Shown here: positions 26,674 through 34,604 of the stretch, piece by piece
How the letters are laid out: each line of letters starts with the position of its first letter
How positions within the stretch are numbered: the first letter of the stretch is position 1
From: Paenibacillus daejeonensis DSM 15491
GTDB taxonomy: Bacteria; Bacillota; Bacilli; Paenibacillales; Paenibacillaceae
Assembly: GCF_000378385.1 (NCBI RefSeq)
Contig: NZ_KB899661.1
Coordinates: forward strand, 26,168 to 90,167
Direction of reading: 5' to 3'
Length of the DNA: 64,000 bases
Program-made: the position numbers and the translations under genes
Notes under the pieces: generated by a model
Databases searched by the model: none
What the model saw: only the letters and a program-made list of their open reading frames with translations
What the model was told of the DNA's origin: nothing

Positions 26674-27687
26674 CTATTCCAAGAATTCGTTCGTAAAGAC
26701 GGTCGACAGATCCTGGGTTTCCTTCAAAAACTCCAGCTCCATCAGGCTCTCCTGCAGGGTATCCCACGCCGATTCCTCCATTTTGCCGAGCGGACGATTG
26801 TCCGGCTGCAGCAACGGGATGCTGGCGTTCATCATGTTAATCTCGTGGTCAAGCTTCAGATTTTCTCCATACTTCAACCCCATCTCGGCGGCCTCTTCCG
26901 GATTGTCAATCGCATATTCCCAGCCCTTCATTGAGGCTTGAACAAAGCTGCGGACCAGTTCCGGATCCTTCTCGATCAGGTCTTCCTTGGCAAACAGGGT
27001 ATCTGCGTAGAAGTTAATGTCATAGTCCTGCGGCTTGATAATGTTCACTTCATGGCCTTGCGCTTCAGCGGCCAGCACTTCATTGATGACATACCCCGGC
27101 CATGCTTTGACCTGACCCGTCAGCAGCGGACTAAGGTCAAATTTGACTGGCATCTCATCCACGGCCGAGCCATCAATACCAGCGTTGTTCACCATTGCAC
27201 GGTATGTCAGCTCTTCATTGCCGCCCAGCTTCACGCCAATACGTTGGCCTTCCAGATCCTCCATTGAGGTAATGCCCGACTCCTTCAGTGCGAACAATAC
27301 GAATGGTGTCTCGCGGTAGATTGTCGCCAATGCTTTGACTGGCACACCCTTCTCGCGTCCCAACAGGATTTGATCGGCACCGGTAACACCGAAGTGCTCA
27401 CTGCCGGAAGCGACCATTTGGACCGACGGGAAGTCGGAACCGCCCGGACGAATCTCAACATCTAGACCTGCCTCTTCGTAATATCCTTGTTCTACCGCTG
27501 CGTAGAAGCCAGCGAATTGGGCTTGATGCACCCACTTCAGCCGAAGCACGACCTTTTTCAACTCGCCCGATTCTCCGCCCGTACTCTCATCTCCACTATT
27601 CGAATTGCCAGACGCTCCGCAGCCTGTGACGACAAGAGCAAGCGTAAGCAGCATAATCAGCCAGGTTGGTTTGTTTTTCTTCCACAT
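26674..27687 (-). CDS. Substrate-binding lipoprotein, NMT1/THI5-like
   Basis: A 337-residue protein with a lipoprotein signal (VVTGC lipobox, Cys at about 23) and an NMT1/THI5-type binding fold (VVLRLKWVHQAQFAGFYAAVEQGYY near the start, typical of proteins that bind pyrimidine-like or sulfonate ligands). It delivers substrate to the permease and ATPase that follow. GGAGGG precedes the ATG. THI5-like proteins bind hydroxymethylpyrimidine relatives, and cyanuric acid is a small planar N-heterocycle, so it is a plausible ligand in this cluster. Confidence 0.9.
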   Translation of the reverse strand: MWKKNKPTWLIMLLTLALVVTGCGASGNSNSGDESTGGESGELKKVVLRLKWVHQAQFAGFYAAVEQGYYEEAGLDVEIRPGGSDFPSVQMVASGSEHFGVTGADQILLGREKGVPVKALATIYRETPFVLFALKESGITSMEDLEGQRIGVKLGGNEELTYRAMVNNAGIDGSAVDEMPVKFDLSPLLTGQVKAWPGYVINEVLAAEAQGHEVNIIKPQDYDINFYADTLFAKEDLIEKDPELVRSFVQASMKGWEYAIDNPEEAAEMGLKYGENLKLDHEINMMNASIPLLQPDNRPLGKMEESAWDTLQESLMELEFLKETQDLSTVFTNEFLE

Positions 27688-27715
27688 GTGACTTCCCTCC
27701 GATGTATTTATCTAT

Positions 27716-28402
27716 TTATTTGCCTTCCAGTGCCTTCAAGACATCCTGCGAGCCAGCCACACTGCCGAACACGCCGCCTTGCATGGTTACCATTTTCAAC
27801 GCTGCCTGATGGTTGCCCTCATCTGTTGCTCCCGTGCAGTCCTCCAAGATCAAGCATTCGTAGCCTCGGTCGTTGGCCTCGCGCATCGTGGTATGGACGC
27901 ATACATCGGTTGTGATTCCCGTAAGAATAAGATGTGTAATTCCTCTGTTCTTGAGGATCAAATCCAGGTCTGTGGCATAAAAGCTGCCCTTGCCCGGCTT
28001 GTCGATAATGGGCTCCCCTGCGATCGGTGCCAGCTCCTCAATGATCTGCCAGCCCGGCTCACCCCGCACCAGAATCCGTCCTGCTGGTCCAACCGAGCCA
28101 ATCTCGGCTCCAATCTGCTTGCTGCGCCAACGCTTGTTGGCTGGCAGATCGGAGAGGTCCGGCTTGTGTCCTTCCCGGGTATGGATGACAGTGAAGCCCT
28201 CGATTTCTCTGACTCTGGCTAGCAGCCGCTTAATCGGTTCAATGGGCCGGGTAGTCAACGACAGGTCATAGCCCATTTGCTCGACATATCCTCCCTTGCC
28301 ACAAAAATCGATCTGCATATCAATAATGACAAGTGCGGTCTTGGCGGGATCAATTGCGCCATCGTAAGGCCATGCGTACGGTTGTGCTGTAACTTGTTTC
28401 AT
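27716..28402 (-). CDS. biuH: Biuret amidohydrolase (isochorismatase-fold cysteine hydrolase)
   Basis: A 228-residue isochorismatase-like hydrolase that would convert biuret to allophanate and ammonia. The triad is complete: D28 (IIDMQIDFC), K135 (DKPGKGSF) and C168 (TTDVCVHTT); the K-to-C spacing of 33 equals that of the characterised rhizobial BiuH, and long stretches such as AWPYDGA, HTREGH, NKRWRS and REANDRGYECL match it as I remember it. It is the first gene of the cyanuric acid cluster. A GlnR/TnrA box overlaps its promoter. Two paralogues lie at 48.8-50.4 kb. Confidence 0.92.
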   Translation of the reverse strand: MKQVTAQPYAWPYDGAIDPAKTALVIIDMQIDFCGKGGYVEQMGYDLSLTTRPIEPIKRLLARVREIEGFTVIHTREGHKPDLSDLPANKRWRSKQIGAEIGSVGPAGRILVRGEPGWQIIEELAPIAGEPIIDKPGKGSFYATDLDLILKNRGITHLILTGITTDVCVHTTMREANDRGYECLILEDCTGATDEGNHQAALKMVTMQGGVFGSVAGSQDVLKALEGK

Positions 28403-28486
28403 CTATGTGAGCTCCCTTCCCAAGTCCATTGTGATTAATAGGCTCGGTCGTAATATGTTAGGTTTTCTTACTCGTTTTCTTCTATG

Positions 28487-28503
28487 TGTCATATTATATT
28501 ACA
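28487..28503. promoter_or_regulatory. GlnR/TnrA box over the biuH -10
   Basis: TGTCATATTATATTACA is a perfect match to the Bacillus GlnR/TnrA consensus TGTNAN7TNACA. It covers the minus-strand -10 TATAAT (28493-28498), whose weak -35 AAGACA lies at 28516-28521 with a 17-bp spacer. Binding at this place would be expected to repress. Confidence 0.65.
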
Positions 28504-28521
28504 ACAAATTTGATTTGTCTT
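28493..28521 (-). promoter_or_regulatory. Predicted sigma-A promoter of the cyanuric acid cluster
   Basis: -35 AAGACA (4 of 6 consensus) at 28516-28521, 17-bp spacer, -10 TATAAT at 28493-28498, both read on the minus strand, about 90 bases before the biuH ATG. The spacer contains the imperfect palindrome ACAAATCAAATTTGT, a possible extra operator. Confidence 0.55.
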
Positions 28522-28581
28522 TATAAATTTCACAATAGTACCTAGATTTCTTTTGTGAATAATGACAAACACAAGCGAAAA

Positions 28582-28598
28582 GGTTATGTTTTATTACA
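28582..28598. promoter_or_regulatory. Second GlnR/TnrA-like site, one mismatch
   Basis: On the minus strand TGTAATAAAACATAACC matches TGTNAN7TNACA except for the last base. It is centred 95 bp upstream of the perfect box, in the 332-bp gap between biuH and the divergent sugar-binding lipoprotein gene. The rest of that gap is AT-rich with no coding sequence. Confidence 0.45.
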
Positions 28599-28734
28599 TG
28601 TCCAAATCATAGGCGTTTATTTTTCCAGCAGGTGAAATCGGTTTCTTGTCGAATTATCGAATCATCCAAGTTGAACGGGAACTCGTCTACCCATAGAGTC
28701 AAAGCTCAACTATGTTCGAAAGGGGCACCCCATC

Positions 28735-30246
28735 ATGAAACGAATGACGCGTACCTTCGCTCCCTTAGCCACCCTTGCCCTCTGCGCGCTCTGCGCCGGG
28801 TGCTTGTCCACCAGCCCCTCTGGGCAGAAGCAAGAAGCATCCACTGAGCAACGCGCAGTGAATATCGTGATTAACAATTTGGGGCTCTCCTTCCCGGAAG
28901 GGCTGGACGAAAACGAGAACCCCTATCTAAGCTATATTGAGAGCAGGACGGGCCTCGCCGTGCAGGTCATCACGCCACCACCGGAGGTTTATGAGGAACG
29001 ACTCGATGTCATTATGTCCTCTGGCAAGCTCCCGGATATGCTGCATACCTATGAAGCGGTGTGGTTCGATCATTATTTGAAGAAAGACGCCTTCCTCCCG
29101 CTCGATGACCTGCTGGAAGCCTATGGTCCGAATCTGCTACAAAAGATACCCGAGGAGCTTTGGGAGCGCGTACGCCACAATGGTCAGATTTACGCGATTC
29201 CGAGTCTAAATGAGGTTATCGGCAACGAAATTATGTATGCGCGCAAGGACTGGCTGGACCGTCTCGGCCTGGAGCCACCTGAGACGCTGGAGGAATATTA
29301 CGAGGTCATTCGCGCATTTACGCTGGAGGACCCGGACGGCAACGGCAAGCGCGATACCATCGGGATGACGATGATGGTTGATCTTGGACGTTCGTCGCCG
29401 TTTTTTGGCGCTTTTGGCGTCCAACTCGGTTCCTGGTTCGAGAGAGACGGACAATTGGTGAACGGCAGCATCCTTCCCGAAACCAAGGAAGCGCTCGCGT
29501 TTTTGGCCCAGCTCTACGGCGAGCAGCTGCTGGATCAGGAGTTCCCCCTCAACTTGCACAGCAATCTCTATGAGAAGGTAGAGAACGGCACCGTCGGTTT
29601 GTTCTCGGCCACCTGGTATGATACCCGTGGCCCCATCGCAGCCAACAAACGCCGTGATCCCGAAGCCGAATGGATCAAGCTCCCCTATCCTGTCGGTCCA
29701 GGCGGTGCCAGCGGTGTCGAGGGCAAGGATCGCATTCGCGGTTATAATGTCATTCCTGCCAGCACCGCTCATCCTGAGCGGGTCATTCAACTGCTTGATT
29801 TCATCGTGGACGACTATAAAAATCTGAAGCTGGGATTCGAGAACGAGATCTGGCGAATGGAAAACGGCCGCATGGTAACGGATTTCGCGATGCACGACAA
29901 GCATTTGTATAGGGGTATTTATCAATCGCTGGTGGATGTACCGGATCAAGAGCTGTTCAAGCAGCGACTGGATTCCCTCGGCGATTTCAACTTGTACGAC
30001 AATCTGATGACGATTCATGACCATGTCATTCCGAGCGCATTTTACGGCGTTCCTACGCCCGCCATGAGCAAGTACGATCGCCAGCTCGCCGAGCTCCAGG
30101 AGGTATTTGTACGTATTATCATGGGGATTGAGCCGCTGGATGCCTTCGATCAGTTTGTGCTGGACTGGAAGCAGCAGGGCGGCGACGAGATTACGGCCGA
30201 GGTCAATGCTTGGTATCGCAAGCAGCTGCAGCTGGAGGGCAACTGA
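28735..30246 (+). CDS. Solute-binding lipoprotein coupled to a sensor kinase pair
   Basis: A 503-residue LplA-like family 1 binding protein with a lipoprotein signal (lipobox LCAGC, Cys at about 23). AAAGGGG precedes the ATG. Its TGA stop lies one base before the ATG of the sensor kinase, so the two are translationally coupled, while the permeases of this locus are 4 kb away and have their own binding protein at 37058. It may serve as the ligand-binding part of the kinase's sensing system rather than only in transport; this is an inference from position. Confidence 0.87.
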   Translation: MKRMTRTFAPLATLALCALCAGCLSTSPSGQKQEASTEQRAVNIVINNLGLSFPEGLDENENPYLSYIESRTGLAVQVITPPPEVYEERLDVIMSSGKLPDMLHTYEAVWFDHYLKKDAFLPLDDLLEAYGPNLLQKIPEELWERVRHNGQIYAIPSLNEVIGNEIMYARKDWLDRLGLEPPETLEEYYEVIRAFTLEDPDGNGKRDTIGMTMMVDLGRSSPFFGAFGVQLGSWFERDGQLVNGSILPETKEALAFLAQLYGEQLLDQEFPLNLHSNLYEKVENGTVGLFSATWYDTRGPIAANKRRDPEAEWIKLPYPVGPGGASGVEGKDRIRGYNVIPASTAHPERVIQLLDFIVDDYKNLKLGFENEIWRMENGRMVTDFAMHDKHLYRGIYQSLVDVPDQELFKQRLDSLGDFNLYDNLMTIHDHVIPSAFYGVPTPAMSKYDRQLAELQEVFVRIIMGIEPLDAFDQFVLDWKQQGGDEITAEVNAWYRKQLQLEGN

Positions 30247-30247
30247 T

Positions 30248-32107
30248 ATGACACAACTCTATAGCCGGCTGCGGGACTGGTTCACGCGCAATATCCAGGT
30301 GCGGCTCACCTTCTATTTCCTGCTGATTCTGCTGCCCCTGGTCGTCATCAGTCTGTTCGCCATCGAGCGATCGCGGGACATCCTGTACCAGCAAGCCGAG
30401 CAGCGGACAGCGGTCGCCCTCGCCTCGACCATGGAATACATCGATCTGGCGCTGCAAAATGTCGAGGAGCTGTCGGCCGTGATTGCTGCCGACCCCTCGA
30501 TCATAGAACGGCTGAATGCGAACGGAGCTTATTTGCCGCCAGCGGCAATTGTCGACTTCTCCGCCATCCTGAAGCAGTTGTCCAATCTCAAGGCGGTGAA
30601 TCGTTTTTCATCCCAGATTTCCCTGTATCACCAGGCCTCCCATATGCTGATCTCGACCAGCTTTGGCGGCCGCAAGATCCAATCTGAGCCTGCCCAGGCC
30701 TGGCTGCTGGAGCTGGCTCGCTCTGGCGGCACCGGGGTCCGCTATATGCTGCCGGATACCGCTGTCTCGGGTGATACGACCTTTGGCGAAATGCTGGGCA
30801 CGGATACGTTGTCGCTTGTTCGTTCCATGGACCTGTACAATACCGAGCGACAGTTCGATCTGCTGATGATTCCGATCAACAGGAACTCGCTCCAGCATGT
30901 CTTGCGGACTCTGGGACCGACCGCCAATACACGAATTACGCTGCTCAACGAGCAGGACGATGTCATTGTCACCACTGACCGCTCCAGCGAGACAGCGGCT
31001 GCCCCGCTCGCTGCAGACGAGATGGAAGTCGCCGTCCATTCAGAGTACTCGATGTGGCAGCTGCGGCTGGTTCAGCCCAAAAGCGAGCTGTACGAGGAAT
31101 CGGATCAGCTCCGGCTGTTCACGTACACCATCATTGCGATCAGCATCCTGCTGGCCATTGGGATCGCCTGGGTCGTGTATAGCGGCATTGCTTCTCCGCT
31201 GACCAGGCTGTCACGAGGGATGAAGCAGATCGGCAGCGGCAAGCTGGATATCCGGCTCGACAACAAGCGCCGTGACGAGTTCGGGGTTCTGCTGGATGCC
31301 TTCAACCAGATGGCCACCGATCAGAAGCATCTGATTGAAGACCACTATGAGCAGCAGCTGCGCATGAAAACGACGGAGCTCAAATTTTTGCAATCACAGA
31401 TCAATCCGCATTTCCTGTACAACACGCTGGACTCCATCTACTGGATGGCCAAAAGCTACGATAGCGACGAAATTAGTGAGATGGTCATGAACCTCTCCCG
31501 GTTTTTCCGGCTCAGCTTGAACAAAGGGCAAGAGGAATTCACACTGGAGGAAAGTCTCGTACACCTGCACTACTATATCCGCATCCAGCAGCTGCGCTTC
31601 ATGGACAACTTCACCGTGACGTATGAGATTCTGGAGGAGACCAAGCGTATTCCTATTCTCAAGCTGCTGCTGCAGCCCTTGGTGGAAAATGCGATCTTGC
31701 ATGGCATGGAGGGGATGGAAAGCGGCGGACTGCTGGGCATCCACAGCCAGATGGACGATGACTCGCTGCAAATCGCCGTGACCGACAATGGTCCAGGCAT
31801 CCCACCCGAGCGACTGAGTTATATTCGCCAGGAGCTGCAGCGGATGGAGCGACGCAGTATCACCTCTCTATCGCGTGATGAAGAAATTGCAGGGGATCTG
31901 TTCGGCCTTCGCAACGTCTATACGCGGATGCGCCTGTATTACGGTGAAGGGTCGGGCATGATCATCGACAGCGCAACTGGCTCAGGCACCCGCGTGGAGA
32001 TCCATATCCCTCTCCGGAGAGGAGAGCCGGTCCGGGCAGCTGCCAAAACTCACAACATGGAACACAACACGGAAGGAGAGTCTAGCGATGAAACTGATGA
32101 TCGTTGA
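30248..32107 (+). CDS. YesM-type sensor histidine kinase
   Basis: A 619-residue membrane kinase: transmembrane segment about 17-38, extracytoplasmic sensor about 40-290, second transmembrane segment about 292-312, HAMP about 313-365, a His_kinase domain with phospho-acceptor H388 in QINPHFLYNTLD, and a C-terminal HATPase (VENAILHGMEG N-box, DNGPGIP G-box). The start at 30248 is set by GGAGGG 8 bases upstream and by the tight junction with the preceding gene. It overlaps the response regulator gene by 20 bp. Such kinases act with YesN-type regulators in sugar or oligosaccharide sensing. Confidence 0.9.
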   Translation: MTQLYSRLRDWFTRNIQVRLTFYFLLILLPLVVISLFAIERSRDILYQQAEQRTAVALASTMEYIDLALQNVEELSAVIAADPSIIERLNANGAYLPPAAIVDFSAILKQLSNLKAVNRFSSQISLYHQASHMLISTSFGGRKIQSEPAQAWLLELARSGGTGVRYMLPDTAVSGDTTFGEMLGTDTLSLVRSMDLYNTERQFDLLMIPINRNSLQHVLRTLGPTANTRITLLNEQDDVIVTTDRSSETAAAPLAADEMEVAVHSEYSMWQLRLVQPKSELYEESDQLRLFTYTIIAISILLAIGIAWVVYSGIASPLTRLSRGMKQIGSGKLDIRLDNKRRDEFGVLLDAFNQMATDQKHLIEDHYEQQLRMKTTELKFLQSQINPHFLYNTLDSIYWMAKSYDSDEISEMVMNLSRFFRLSLNKGQEEFTLEESLVHLHYYIRIQQLRFMDNFTVTYEILEETKRIPILKLLLQPLVENAILHGMEGMESGGLLGIHSQMDDDSLQIAVTDNGPGIPPERLSYIRQELQRMERRSITSLSRDEEIAGDLFGLRNVYTRMRLYYGEGSGMIIDSATGSGTRVEIHIPLRRGEPVRAAAKTHNMEHNTEGESSDETDDR

Positions 32108-33695
32108 GGATGAGCCAAGGCTGCGGCATGCGCTCGTGCATGATATGCCCTGGGAGGAACACGAGATCGAGGTGATCGGTGTTGCTCGCAATGGTGTGGA
32201 GGCACTGGCACTGATTGCAACGAAGGCGCCAGACCTGATGATTATTGATGTTCAGATGCCGCAGATGGACGGTCTGACATTGGTCCGCAAGCTGCACGAG
32301 CAGAAGGGGCGCTCGCTGCTGAAGATGATCATCCTGAGCGGCCATGATAACTTCGCTTATGCCCAGGATGCCATGGAACACGGAGTAACGAGGTATCTGC
32401 TGAAGCCTGCTGGCGAAGAGGTCATCCTCCAGGCTGTACTGGATGCCGCCAGCGAGCTGCGTGAAGAGTTGGATCAGTGGCAGAGCAAGGCGATGCTGGA
32501 GCAAAAGTGGGAAGCCCACCTGCCGGGATTGCATACGCACTTCTTCCAGCGCTGGGCCGCTGGCGAGCTGACCGGCTGGGAGGTGCTGAAGCAGAGTAAA
32601 GAGCTGCTCATCGAGCTGCAGGAAAAAGACCGGATTGCGGTCGCCGTCGCCGGTGTCGATCCGATTCCCGAAGGCAATACCCGCTTCTTCTCGCATGACC
32701 TGCCGCTCCTGCAGTTCACTCTGCTGTGCATGGCCAAGGAGCTGCTGGATCATCCCTCCTGCTGGATCAGCAGTGATGCCGACTACAGGGTCCTGCTCGT
32801 CTTCGTCCTGCCACCGGAGCAACCGCCCGAGGAGGCCATGCTCTATATCCAGGCCGCTCTCGACAAGCTGCTCTCCCAGATGCGAGAGGTGCTGAAGCTG
32901 ACGGCCAGCGCTGGCATCTGCGAGGCACCGGGCGACCTGGAGCAGATGAGCCAGCTGTACACCCAGGCTTGCCGGGCGCTGCAGGAACGGCTCGTCTACG
33001 GCCCGGACATTGTCATCCCGTATCGCGAAGCACCCCGGCAGGAGCAGCCGCCTGCTCTGTCGCAGGAGCCGCTGGAAAAGGCGCTGGAGATTGCGCTCGA
33101 GACAGCCGATGAGGCCAAGGCGCTGGAGGCGTTGACCGCACTGTGGGAGTCTGGGCAGGATACAGCCGCCTCTTCGGAGGATGTGCAGGAATTCGTGCTG
33201 TATCTGAGCAGTTTGTTCATCCGCTTGATCCACAAGCAGGGCTGGACCGTGCGGCAGGTGATGGGCGAGGATATGATGTACCTCCATAACCTCTCCCTGC
33301 TCGGCACCCGCGAGCAGACTCGCTCCTGGCTGAACCGGACGGCACGCAGCATCACGGCCTTCATGCAGGAACAGCGCCGCACGACGAGCAACCAGGTCGT
33401 CCAGGATATTCTCGCCATCGTCGAGCGCGAGATTGACCAGGACCTCACGCTGCATACCGTCGCCGACCGGCTGTACATTAGCCCCTCCTATCTCAGCCGC
33501 CTGTTCAAGCAGTCGATGGGCGTCGCCTTCTCCGCCTATGTGCTGGAGCACAAGATGGAGCGGGCCAAGGCCATTCTGCAAGAAGGCCTCAAGGTCTACG
33601 ACGCCGCCCGCCAGACCGGCTACCGCGACGTCAGCTACTTCACCAAGGTGTTCCGCAAATACTGGGGCGTCAACCCGGGGGAGTATAAGCCTTAA
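32088..33695 (+). CDS. YesN-type response regulator (REC + AraC helix-turn-helix)
   Basis: A 535-residue regulator. The N-terminal receiver domain has acidic residues E7/D8, phospho-acceptor D54 (MIIDVQMPQMDG) and the conserved Lys in LLKPAGEE. A long middle part links it to the C-terminal AraC double helix-turn-helix (about 430-533: YISPSYLSRLFKQ, then TGYRDVSYFTKVFRKY). Its partner is the overlapping kinase. Likely targets are the permease/binding protein/glycosidase genes from 34.6 kb onward. GGAGAG precedes the ATG. Confidence 0.92.
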   Translation: MKLMIVEDEPRLRHALVHDMPWEEHEIEVIGVARNGVEALALIATKAPDLMIIDVQMPQMDGLTLVRKLHEQKGRSLLKMIILSGHDNFAYAQDAMEHGVTRYLLKPAGEEVILQAVLDAASELREELDQWQSKAMLEQKWEAHLPGLHTHFFQRWAAGELTGWEVLKQSKELLIELQEKDRIAVAVAGVDPIPEGNTRFFSHDLPLLQFTLLCMAKELLDHPSCWISSDADYRVLLVFVLPPEQPPEEAMLYIQAALDKLLSQMREVLKLTASAGICEAPGDLEQMSQLYTQACRALQERLVYGPDIVIPYREAPRQEQPPALSQEPLEKALEIALETADEAKALEALTALWESGQDTAASSEDVQEFVLYLSSLFIRLIHKQGWTVRQVMGEDMMYLHNLSLLGTREQTRSWLNRTARSITAFMQEQRRTTSNQVVQDILAIVEREIDQDLTLHTVADRLYISPSYLSRLFKQSMGVAFSAYVLEHKMERAKAILQEGLKVYDAARQTGYRDVSYFTKVFRKYWGVNPGEYKP

Positions 33696-33814
33696 TTAGA
33701 GCTGACTTGATATAAAGCCTACACAAGCGTTAACTGCCATAAGTAGCTGGTGTCACACCCAGAATGGGATTGAACCTCTATCATTTTGCTATCCCCGTCT
33801 CCTTACACCACAAA

Positions 33815-33841
33815 ACAAAAAGGCCCCCTCAACGGAGGCCT
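33815..33841 (-). terminator. Minus-strand terminator of the putative antitoxin RNA
   Basis: Read on the minus strand, AGGCCTCCGTTGAGGGGGCCT forms a hairpin followed by TTTTTGTTTT. There is no minus-strand gene upstream except an RNA that would run antisense through the toxin gene. Confidence 0.7.
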
Positions 33842-33842
33842 A

Positions 33843-33851
33843 TGGTATAAT
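33843..33851 (+). promoter_or_regulatory. Extended -10 promoter of the toxin mRNA
   Basis: TGGTATAAT is a consensus extended -10 (TGnTATAAT). No good -35 is present, which is usual for extended -10 promoters. It lies 65 bases before the toxin ATG. Confidence 0.6.
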
Positions 33852-33894
33852 ATGGACAGGTATACAGAACGGCTTATAAGGGCGGTCGGCTAAT

Positions 33895-33909
33895 CTCCCG
33901 GAAGGGAGG
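33895..33909 (+). promoter_or_regulatory. Hairpin that masks the toxin ribosome binding site
   Basis: CTCCC (33895-33899) can pair with GGGAG (33904-33908), part of the strong ribosome binding site GGGAGGTGAGG. Such masking is typical of type I toxin mRNAs. Confidence 0.5.
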
Positions 33910-33916
33910 TGAGGCC

Positions 33917-34027
33917 ATGGAGGTTAAAGATGCGTTGACGATTATGATTGCGTTCGGTGCGTTGATTGTTTCACTCATCGGGCTGGTTATTAACGTCGTT
34001 CTCGCCATAACCAACAAAAAGAAATAG
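33917..34027 (+). CDS. Putative holin-like toxin of a type I toxin-antitoxin module
   Basis: A 36-residue peptide too short for most gene finders: MEVKDALTIMI, one hydrophobic helix (about residues 7-31), and a basic tail TNKKK. Length, the start ME.KDAL..MI.FG and the Lys-rich end fit the TxpA/holin-like toxin peptides of Bacilli, which damage the membrane when over-expressed. An extended -10 promoter, a masked ribosome binding site, a strong 3' terminator and a convergent minus-strand promoter (34148-34176) with its own terminator (33815-33841) complete a type I layout in which an antisense RNA of about 320 nt would cover the whole toxin mRNA. It lies in the 910-bp gap between the response regulator and the permease gene. 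Confidence 0.75.
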   Translation: MEVKDALTIMIAFGALIVSLIGLVINVVLAITNKKK

Positions 34028-34056
34028 ACCGCCCCCGGACAGGAATCGGTCTATTT
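34022..34056. repeat. Inverted repeat at the toxin stop codon
   Basis: AAATAGACCG (34022-34031) and CGGTCTATTT (34047-34056) are perfect inverted copies enclosing 15 bases; the left arm contains the toxin TAG stop. It probably structures the 3' end of the toxin mRNA and the antisense RNA. Confidence 0.65.
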
Positions 34057-34103
34057 CTGACTTCTACTCCGAAGCCGACCGCCTTTGAAGCGGCTGTGTA
34101 TCC

Positions 34104-34140
34104 GGCCCGCAGATGTATCCAGCATCTGCGGGCCTTTATT
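34104..34140 (+). terminator. Terminator of the toxin mRNA
   Basis: A perfect 12-bp stem (GGCCCGCAGATG / CATCTGCGGGCC) with a 7-base loop is followed by TTTATTAATT on the plus strand. Confidence 0.88.
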
Positions 34141-34147
34141 AATTATA

Positions 34148-34176
34148 AGCATAGCACAGGATATTTAGACATGCAA
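34148..34176 (-). promoter_or_regulatory. Predicted promoter of the antitoxin RNA
   Basis: On the minus strand: -35 TTGCAT (34171-34176), 17-bp spacer, -10 TATGCT (34148-34153), with a TATAAT immediately downstream. Transcription would run through the toxin gene to the terminator at 33815-33841. Confidence 0.5.
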
Positions 34177-34180
34177 TTCC

Positions 34181-34366
34181 CTACACGCCCGACACCACCA
34201 CAATTAGGTAGCACAACCCCAATACCGCATACCCCAGCATCAGACAAGCAAGCGTCACCGATCGCTGCGGATCTCTTCTAGCCCTGATTTTAGCCATCAC
34301 CTGCAGAAAAAGGAGAAAAAAAGCAACCGCACTCGCCGGAATCGATAGTAACAATAAGATCAGCAT
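34181..34366 (-). CDS. Small two-helix membrane protein, unknown function
   Basis: A 61-residue protein with two hydrophobic segments (about 1-20 and 38-59) separated by a basic loop KIRARRDPQR. GGGGGAGGGG lies 6 bases before the ATG at 34366, a much better start than those upstream. It reads toward the toxin module and away from the permease operon. I do not recognise a family. It might be an accessory of the neighbouring toxin locus or an unrelated small membrane protein; its -35 region would overlap no other signal I can see. Confidence 0.6.
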   Translation of the reverse strand: MLILLLLSIPASAVAFFLLFLQVMAKIRARRDPQRSVTLACLMLGYAVLGLCYLIVVVSGV

Positions 34367-34604
34367 GTGAACCCCCTCCCCCATTCTATAACACCTTCGC
34401 ATTCTCACAAATATTCCCACAAAAATCATAAGCGCGCAAGCCGCTAAGAACCATCGGCCACTGGCGTTTTTTTGTTTTCGGGCAATTTCATGTCATCCAC
34501 ACACAACATCAAAGTACCAAAAAAGGATATGAGTCTCTCCTACTCTTCAAATTCGTTCCGCGCTAGTATTGGATTAACACGTTATTTACAAGGAGGAGAA
34601 GACC

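Noticed and set aside
30107-30247. Earlier start for the sensor kinase, inside the lipoprotein gene
   Set aside because: The added residues are the out-of-frame end of the lipoprotein; the ATG at 30248 has GGAGGG at the right distance and begins just before the first membrane helix.
32082-33581. 499-codon minus-strand frame opposite the response regulator
   Set aside because: It is the mirror of a well-supported REC/AraC gene and arises from GC-rich codon use; no ribosome binding site or domain.
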